DNA from: Anaerofilum faecale
GTDB taxonomy: Bacteria; Bacillota; Clostridia; Oscillospirales; Ruminococcaceae
Reading direction: 5' to 3'
Length of the DNA: 64,000 nt
Assembly: GCA_019114265.1 (NCBI GenBank)
Contig: DXFV01000029.1
Coordinates: 62,001-126,000, forward strand
Shown: piece by piece, positions 59,248 through 64,000 of the stretch
How positions within the stretch are numbered: position 1 is the first letter of the stretch
Layout: the number at the start of each line of letters is the position of its first letter
Position numbers and translations under genes: made by a program
The notes under the pieces: model-generated
The model's database searches: none
Seen by the model: the letters and a program-made list of their open reading frames with translations, nothing else
Told to the model about the DNA's origin: nothing

Positions 59248-59987
59248 ATACCTTATACGTAGTGGGCATTGGTCCCGGTGGGGAGCAGTTTCTCACCGGG
59301 CAGGCCAGAGAAGCGCTGGAACGGGCGCAGGTGCTGTGCGGCTATACGGTCTATGTGGACCTGGTCGCGCCCCTGTTTCCCGAAAAGGAGACCTACACCA
59401 CCCCGATGAAACAGGAGCTGGACCGCTGCCGCTGGGCGATGGAAACGGCACAGGGCGGCAGGGACGTGGCGCTGGTGTGCAGCGGCGACGCCGGGGTGTA
59501 CGGCATGGCGGGGCTGCTGCTGCAGCTGTCGCCGCAGTATCCCGGCGTGGAGATCCAGGTGGTGGCAGGCGTGACGGCGGCGCTTTCGGGCGGCGCGGTG
59601 CTGGGTGCGCCGCTGGGCCACGACTTCTGCGTCGTCTCCCTCTCCGACCTTCTCACCCCGTGGGAGGTCATCGAAAAGCGGCTGCGCTGTGCGGCGTGGG
59701 GCGATTTCTGCCTGTGCCTGTATAACCCCAGCTCCCGCAAGCGGGCGGACTATCTGGCAAAAGCCTGTGACATCCTGTTGGTAGAGGGCAAATCCCCCGA
59801 CACCGTCTGCGGCTGGGTGCGGAACATCGGCCGGGAAGGGCAGAGCGCACAGCTGCTCTCCCTTGCCGCGCTGCGGGACGCAAAGCTGGATATGTTCACC
59901 ACCGTCTTCATCGGCTCCTCCACCACGCAGGAGATCGACGGCCGGATGGTAACGCCCCGCGGGTACGAGAAAAAATGCGAGTGGTGA
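59244..59987 (+). CDS. cbiH: Cobalt-precorrin-3 C17-methyltransferase CbiH
   Basis: 247 aa. LYVVGIGPGGEQFLTGQA, LCGYTVYVDLV, VCSGDAGVYGMAGLLL and LYNPSSRKRADYL identify the CbiH/CobJ family. It contracts the ring while methylating C17. It overlaps cbiG by four bases and cbiJ by thirteen. Confidence 0.95.
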   Translation: MNTLYVVGIGPGGEQFLTGQAREALERAQVLCGYTVYVDLVAPLFPEKETYTTPMKQELDRCRWAMETAQGGRDVALVCSGDAGVYGMAGLLLQLSPQYPGVEIQVVAGVTAALSGGAVLGAPLGHDFCVVSLSDLLTPWEVIEKRLRCAAWGDFCLCLYNPSSRKRADYLAKACDILLVEGKSPDTVCGWVRNIGREGQSAQLLSLAALRDAKLDMFTTVFIGSSTTQEIDGRMVTPRGYEKKCEW

Positions 59988-60718
59988 TTTTCAGCGGCAC
60001 CACCGAAGGGCGGCAGCTCTCCGCACGGACGGCGGCGATGGGCGCACAGACGGTCGTGTGCGTCGCCACCGAATACGGCAAAACCATGCAGCAGCAGATT
60101 CCGGGTACCCGGACACTCTCCGGCCGCATGGACGCGGAACAGATGGCAGAGGTGCTCCAAACCGCCGATCTGTGTATCGACGCCACCCATCCCTATGCCA
60201 AGGAAGCCAGCCGGAACATCCGTGCGGCGGCCCGGGCGGCGAAGGTTCCCTGCCGGCGGCTGCTGCGCCGGGAAAGCGAGCTGCCGCCGGACTGTATTGT
60301 GGTGGACGATGCCGCTGCCGCCGCCCGGTTTCTGCAAAGCACGGCGGGAAATATCCTCCTCACCACCGGCGCCAAGGAGCTGGCCGCATTTGCAGCGGTA
60401 GAGCGGCAGCGGCTGTATCCGCGGGTGCTGCCGATGCAGGAAAGCCTTGCCGCCTGTGAAGCGATGGAGATCCCCCGCGGCCATGTCATCGCCATGCAGG
60501 GCCCGTTTTCCTGCGAGCTGAACACCGCGCTGATCCGTCAGTTTTCCATCCGCTGGCTGGTGACAAAGGACGGCGGCGCGGCCGGCGGCTTTGCCGAAAA
60601 GGCCGAAGCCGCGCACGAAACGGGGGCGCGGCTGGTGGTGATCCGCCGTCCCCGGGAGGAGGGCGAATCCTACGAAACGATTTTACAGCTGTGTAAGGAG
60701 ATGATGGGATGCAGGTGA
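59975..60718 (+). CDS. cbiJ: Cobalt-precorrin-6A reductase CbiJ
   Basis: 247 aa. VVIFSGTTEGRQLSART at the start, DATHPYAKEASRNI and LVTKDGGAAGGFAEKAEAA are CbiJ/CobK motifs. It reduces the macrocycle with NAD(P)H. It overlaps both neighbours, showing tight operon structure. Confidence 0.94.
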   Translation: MRVVIFSGTTEGRQLSARTAAMGAQTVVCVATEYGKTMQQQIPGTRTLSGRMDAEQMAEVLQTADLCIDATHPYAKEASRNIRAAARAAKVPCRRLLRRESELPPDCIVVDDAAAAARFLQSTAGNILLTTGAKELAAFAAVERQRLYPRVLPMQESLAACEAMEIPRGHVIAMQGPFSCELNTALIRQFSIRWLVTKDGGAAGGFAEKAEAAHETGARLVVIRRPREEGESYETILQLCKEMMGCR

Positions 60719-61908
60719 TATTGGCAGCGTCCGGCGGAGGAGAGCGGGGAACCGTCACCGAAGACTGCCGGCAGGCACTGGAAAACGCCTCCTGTATCAT
60801 TGGAGCGCGCCGGCTGCTGGAAGGTCTTCCCGACACATACACCCGCAACCGCGCGGCAGCCACCCGCCCGGCGGAAATCCTGCAGGCGATCCGGTCGCAC
60901 GGGGAGGGCTGTGTGGTGCTGTACAGCGGCGATACCGGCTTTTATTCGGGCGCCCGTTCCCTGATCCCTCTGCTGGAGCAGGAGGGCGTGGCCTATACGG
61001 TGCTTCCGGGCATTTCCAGTGTGCAGCTGCTTTCGGCCGCGCTGGGCAGACCGTGGCAGAACTGGCTTCTTCTCTCCGCGCACGGGGTGCACTGCAATCC
61101 GGTGGGCGCAGTGATGCAGGGAAAACCGGTGTTTTTCCTCACCGGCGGCGACCTTGGTCCGGCGCAGCTGTGCCGGATGCTGGCACAGGCAGGTCTGGAG
61201 CAGCTGCCGGTCACGGTGGGAGAAAACCTCTCTTATCCGCAGCAGTGTATTCGCCGGGGCACGGCGGCAGAATTTGCACAGGAACGCTTTGCACCGCTCA
61301 GCGTATTGCTGGCGGAACCGGCGGCGCCTGTCACACGCCGCACGCCCGGATTCCCGGATTCTCTCTTCATCCGGGGCGAGGTGCCGATGACCAAGCAGGA
61401 GGTGCGGGCGGCGGTGCTGGCAAAGCTGGCGCCCCGCGCGGACGACATCCTGTGGGACGTGGGCGCGGGCACCGGCAGCGTGAGCATCGAGCTGGCACTG
61501 GCAGCAAGCTGGGGCCGCACCTATGCAATTGAGTGCAATGAAAAAGCCTGTGAGCTCATCCGGGTGAACCGGGAAAAGCTGGGTGCGTGGAATCTCCGCC
61601 TGATCGAAGGCGCCGCACCGCAGGCGCTGGATGCGCTGGAAATGCCCAACGCCGTCTTCATCGGCGGCACAAAAGGCTCCATGCAGAAGGTGGTGGATCT
61701 GGTGCTGGACCGCAATCCCGCCGCCCGCATCTGCATCTCGGCGATCTGCATCGAAACGCTGTACCAGGCGGTGCAGGCGCTGCAAAACCGGGGCGTCGAG
61801 CCGGAGGTGACCCAGATCGGCAGCAGCCGGGGGAAGGCGGCGGGGTCGCTCCATCTGCTGCTGGCGAACAATCCCATTTTTCTGATTGCGGGGAATTGCG
61901 ATGGTTGA
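60709..61908 (+). CDS. cbiET: Cobalt-precorrin-7 methyltransferase / C15 decarboxylating methyltransferase fusion (CbiE-CbiT)
   Basis: 399 aa. Residues 1-200 are CbiE (LYSGDTGFYSGARSLI; GISSVQLLSAALG), methylating C5. Residues ~215-399 are CbiT with the class I SAM motif ILWDVGAGTGSVSIELAL, methylating C15 and decarboxylating the acetate at C12. The CobL-like fusion replaces the two separate genes of Salmonella. It overlaps cbiJ by ten bases. Confidence 0.94.
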   Translation: MQVILAASGGGERGTVTEDCRQALENASCIIGARRLLEGLPDTYTRNRAAATRPAEILQAIRSHGEGCVVLYSGDTGFYSGARSLIPLLEQEGVAYTVLPGISSVQLLSAALGRPWQNWLLLSAHGVHCNPVGAVMQGKPVFFLTGGDLGPAQLCRMLAQAGLEQLPVTVGENLSYPQQCIRRGTAAEFAQERFAPLSVLLAEPAAPVTRRTPGFPDSLFIRGEVPMTKQEVRAAVLAKLAPRADDILWDVGAGTGSVSIELALAASWGRTYAIECNEKACELIRVNREKLGAWNLRLIEGAAPQALDALEMPNAVFIGGTKGSMQKVVDLVLDRNPAARICISAICIETLYQAVQALQNRGVEPEVTQIGSSRGKAAGSLHLLLANNPIFLIAGNCDG

Positions 61909-63256
61909 ACTGTTGCTGACGGCGCCCGCCTCCGGCGGCGGGAAAACCACCGTCACCTGTGCGCTGCTGGCCGCGCTGGCAAAGCGGGGGATGTCCCCCT
62001 GCGCCTTCAAGTGCGGCCCGGACTACATCGACCCCATGTTCCACCGCTCGGTGCTGGGGGTGGAGAGCCACAACCTGGACCTCTTCCTCTGCCCGGAAAC
62101 CCGTCTGCGCGCGCTCTATGAACGCCACATTTCCGGCCACGGAGCCGCGGTGTGCGAGGGCGTCATGGGCTTTTACGACGGCGTGGGCGGCAGCACCACC
62201 CGGGCCAGCGCATGGCATGTGGCCGGCACGCTGGAGCTTCCGGTGCTGCTGGTCATCCGCCCCAAAGGCGCCAGCCTCACACTGGCGGCACAGGTCAAGG
62301 GGCTGTGCAGCTTCCGGGAAAACAGCCGTATCCGCGGCATTTTTCTCAACGACTGCCCGCCCATGCTGTTTGCCAGCCTCGCCCCCATGCTGGAGAGGGA
62401 AACCGGTCTTCCGGTGCTGGGATATCTCCCCCGCATGGAGGAAGCGGCCTTCCAAAGCCGCCATCTGGGGCTGTACACCGCCGGAGAGATCGAGGGGCTG
62501 CAGCAGCGCATCGACATTCTGGCGCAGAAACTGGAACAGACCACCGATATGCCGCGTCTGCTGGAGCTGTTCGCGGACCGCGACCGGGCAGCCGCCTTCC
62601 GGCCAGTGCCGACGCCTGTAAAAACCACCATCGCGGTGGCGCAGGACGAGGCCTTCTGCTTCACCTACGCCGAGACGCTGGACGCCCTGCGGGACGCCGG
62701 GGCGCAGATCGTCCCGTTCCGCCCGCTGCACGACGCCGCCCTGCCGGAGAAGATCGGCGGGCTGTATCTGCCCGGCGGCTACCCGGAGCTGTACGCCCGG
62801 CAGCTTTCCCAAAACGGATCCATGCGCCGGGCCATCCGCGGCGCGATCTCCAGAGGGATGCCCACGGTGGCGGAATGCGGCGGTTTTCTGTATCTGGGCC
62901 AAACCCTCGAGGACGAAACCGGCCACGCCTATCCCATGACCGGAGCACTCCCCGGCAGCGGCGTCAAAAAGCAAAAGCTGATGCGGTTTGGCTATGCCAG
63001 CCTCACAGCCAAAACCGACAGCCTGCTGTTCGCACAGGGGGAGGAAATCCCGGTGCACGAGTTCCACTATTGGGATTCCACCGAAAACGGCAGCGATTTC
63101 ACAGCCCAAAAGCCGGTTTCGGGCCGAAGCTGGCAGTGCGGCTTTGGAGAAAAGAATCTCTACGCCGCCTTCCCGCATCTGTATTTCTGGGGAAATCCGC
63201 AGTGGGCCGCGCGCTTTGTGCAGGCGGCCGCGCGGTATGCAGAATCGGAAGAATAA
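61901..63256 (+). CDS. cbiA: Cobyrinate a,c-diamide synthase CbiA
   Basis: 451 aa. It amidates the a and c side chains using glutamine and ATP. The N-terminal ATP site is TAPASGGGKTTVTCALLAAL. The C-terminal class I glutamine amidotransferase has its Cys in TVAECGGFLYLGQ and its His in VHEFHYWDS. The ATG at 61901 overlaps the end of cbiET by eight bases; an upstream TTG is less likely. Confidence 0.95.
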   Translation: MVELLLTAPASGGGKTTVTCALLAALAKRGMSPCAFKCGPDYIDPMFHRSVLGVESHNLDLFLCPETRLRALYERHISGHGAAVCEGVMGFYDGVGGSTTRASAWHVAGTLELPVLLVIRPKGASLTLAAQVKGLCSFRENSRIRGIFLNDCPPMLFASLAPMLERETGLPVLGYLPRMEEAAFQSRHLGLYTAGEIEGLQQRIDILAQKLEQTTDMPRLLELFADRDRAAAFRPVPTPVKTTIAVAQDEAFCFTYAETLDALRDAGAQIVPFRPLHDAALPEKIGGLYLPGGYPELYARQLSQNGSMRRAIRGAISRGMPTVAECGGFLYLGQTLEDETGHAYPMTGALPGSGVKKQKLMRFGYASLTAKTDSLLFAQGEEIPVHEFHYWDSTENGSDFTAQKPVSGRSWQCGFGEKNLYAAFPHLYFWGNPQWAARFVQAAARYAESEE

Positions 63257-63270
63257 AGGAAGAATAAAGT

Positions 63271-63334
63271 TTTCGTCCACCTTTTGAAAAAGGTGGCGGG
63301 GTTTGCAAAGGGGCGGCGCCCCTTTGTGCCAAAC
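63271..63334 (+). repeat. Intergenic element with two nested palindromes
   Basis: CCACCTTTT / AAAAAGGTGG forms one hairpin (63277-63296). An outer GTTTG / CAAAC (63301-63334) encloses CAAAGGGGC / GCCCCTTTG (63306-63326). Elements of this look are dispersed in Clostridia. It fills most of the gap between cbiA and cobT and could also weaken read-through. Confidence 0.55.
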
Positions 63335-63365
63335 GCAAGCAGGGGGTCAGGAAGAAGGAATCGGA

Positions 63366-64000
63366 ATGCAAACCTATGAACAAAGATTGCAGCATCTGCT
63401 GCAAACCGTCACCGGGCCGGACGAAACCGCCCGGCAGGCGGCGCATCAGAAATGGAACGACTGCGCCAAACCGCTGGGGAGCCTCGGCCTTTTGGAGACC
63501 GCCATCGAATCGATCGCTGCCCTCACCGGCAGCGCGAAAATCTCACTTTCCCCCCGCTCGGTGCTGGTGCTCTGCGCCGACAACGGTGTGGTGGCGCAGG
63601 GGGTCACCCAGTCCCCCAGCGAGGTGACCGCCATCGTCACCAGAAATCTGGCCCTGAAGCGCACCTCCGTCTGCCGGATGGCGGCGGTGGCCGGCTGCCG
63701 GGTGGTGCCGGTAGATATGGGTGTTCTGGATCTTGCGCCCACCGAGGGCGTACTCAGCCGCCGCATCGCCAACGGCACCGCCGACATCTCCCAGGGCCCC
63801 GCCATGACACGGGAACAGGCGGCGCAGGCGGTGCTCACCGGCATCGAGCTGGTGCGGGAACAGAAAGAACAGGGTGTGCGTCTGCTGGCCACCGGCGAGA
63901 TGGGCATCGGCAACACCACCACCTCCAGCGCGGTGGCCTGTGTGCTTTTGTCCAAAGAACCCGCCGAGATGACCGGCCGCGGCGCAGGACTTTCCGGGGA
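63366..64000 (+). CDS. cobT: Nicotinate-nucleotide-dimethylbenzimidazole phosphoribosyltransferase CobT (3' end cut by window edge)
   Basis: 211 codons are visible with no stop before the window ends; the full protein is about 350 aa. KPLGSLGLLETAIESIAAL, VLCADNGVVAQGVTQSP and LATGEMGIGNTTTSSAVACVLL are CobT signatures. It makes alpha-ribazole phosphate for the lower ligand. The ATG at 63366 starts the conserved N-terminal helix. It is 109 bases after cbiA, behind a palindromic repeat. Confidence 0.93.
   Translation, partial: MQTYEQRLQHLLQTVTGPDETARQAAHQKWNDCAKPLGSLGLLETAIESIAALTGSAKISLSPRSVLVLCADNGVVAQGVTQSPSEVTAIVTRNLALKRTSVCRMAAVAGCRVVPVDMGVLDLAPTEGVLSRRIANGTADISQGPAMTREQAAQAVLTGIELVREQKEQGVRLLATGEMGIGNTTTSSAVACVLLSKEPAEMTGRGAGLSG

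Noticed and set aside
1..64000. CRISPR arrays, prophage, insertion sequences or classic toxin-antitoxin pairs
   Set aside because: No regularly spaced repeats, transposase, phage structural gene or small toxin-antitoxin pair was found on either strand.

Overview
The window looks like a GC-rich, Gram-positive anaerobe of the Clostridia, most likely an Oscillospirales (Ruminococcaceae-type) gut bacterium. The evidence is T-box leaders in front of ileS and alaS, an HPr carrying both His15 and the regulatory Ser46, PadR regulators, a sensory [FeFe]-hydrogenase locus, and the anaerobic (early cobalt insertion) cobalamin pathway. No integrase, transposase, phage gene or CRISPR array was seen. The organism assignment is inference.

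Layout. 1-2.3 kb: the end of a branched-chain amino acid ABC importer (livM-livG-livF). 2.3-4 kb: a PadR/HAAS membrane protein pair and a small protein behind a sigma-K-like promoter. 4-7.2 kb (minus): a thioredoxin-like ferredoxin, a PAS-containing [FeFe]-hydrogenase homologue and a SpoIIE-type phosphatase, under a candidate Rex box. 7.2-21.9 kb: housekeeping genes, namely T-box-ileS, a HAD hydrolase, a class B PBP, T-box-alaS, HIT, a phosphoribosyltransferase, comEC, holA and an RNase M5-HAD fusion. 21.9-24.7 kb (minus): an RluA-type pseudouridine synthase, a VOC protein, an AAA ATPase and a zinc-ribbon membrane protein. 24.8-30.1 kb: a glucose PTS locus (ptsG, BglG-type antiterminator, ptsH, ptsI) with a RAT site. 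30.3-32.3 kb (minus): a flavodoxin-fold protein and a PadR regulator. 32.5 kb: tRNA-Leu(UAA).

32.7-43.9 kb (minus) is the most unusual part and is visibly less GC-rich than its flanks. Nine genes run in one direction: a small alarmone-hydrolase-like HD protein, a helix-turn-helix-like protein, a transmembrane Ser/Thr kinase fused to a NACHT-type STAND NTPase, a coiled-coil lipoprotein, a paralogous pseudokinase, a lipoprotein built of DnaJ-type CxxCxGxG repeats, a NadD-NADAR fusion, an ADP-ribosylglycohydrolase and a 2H phosphoesterase. The last three all fit NAD+/ADP-ribose chemistry. I propose this as a candidate uncharacterised membrane-signalling and ADP-ribose-processing system; its biological role is inference.

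44-64 kb: tetrapyrrole and cobalamin synthesis. A minus-strand operon (hemA-sirC-hemC-cobA/hemD-hemB-hemL) makes uroporphyrinogen III and sirohydrochlorin under a cobalamin riboswitch with a terminator. Divergently, cbiC has its own promoter, and a second cobalamin riboswitch precedes cbiMNQO-cbiK-cbiD-cbiL-cbiF-cbiG-cbiH-cbiJ-cbiET-cbiA-cobT. Together these carry glutamyl-tRNA through to cobyrinate diamide, import cobalt, and begin lower-ligand activation. cobT runs off the right edge.
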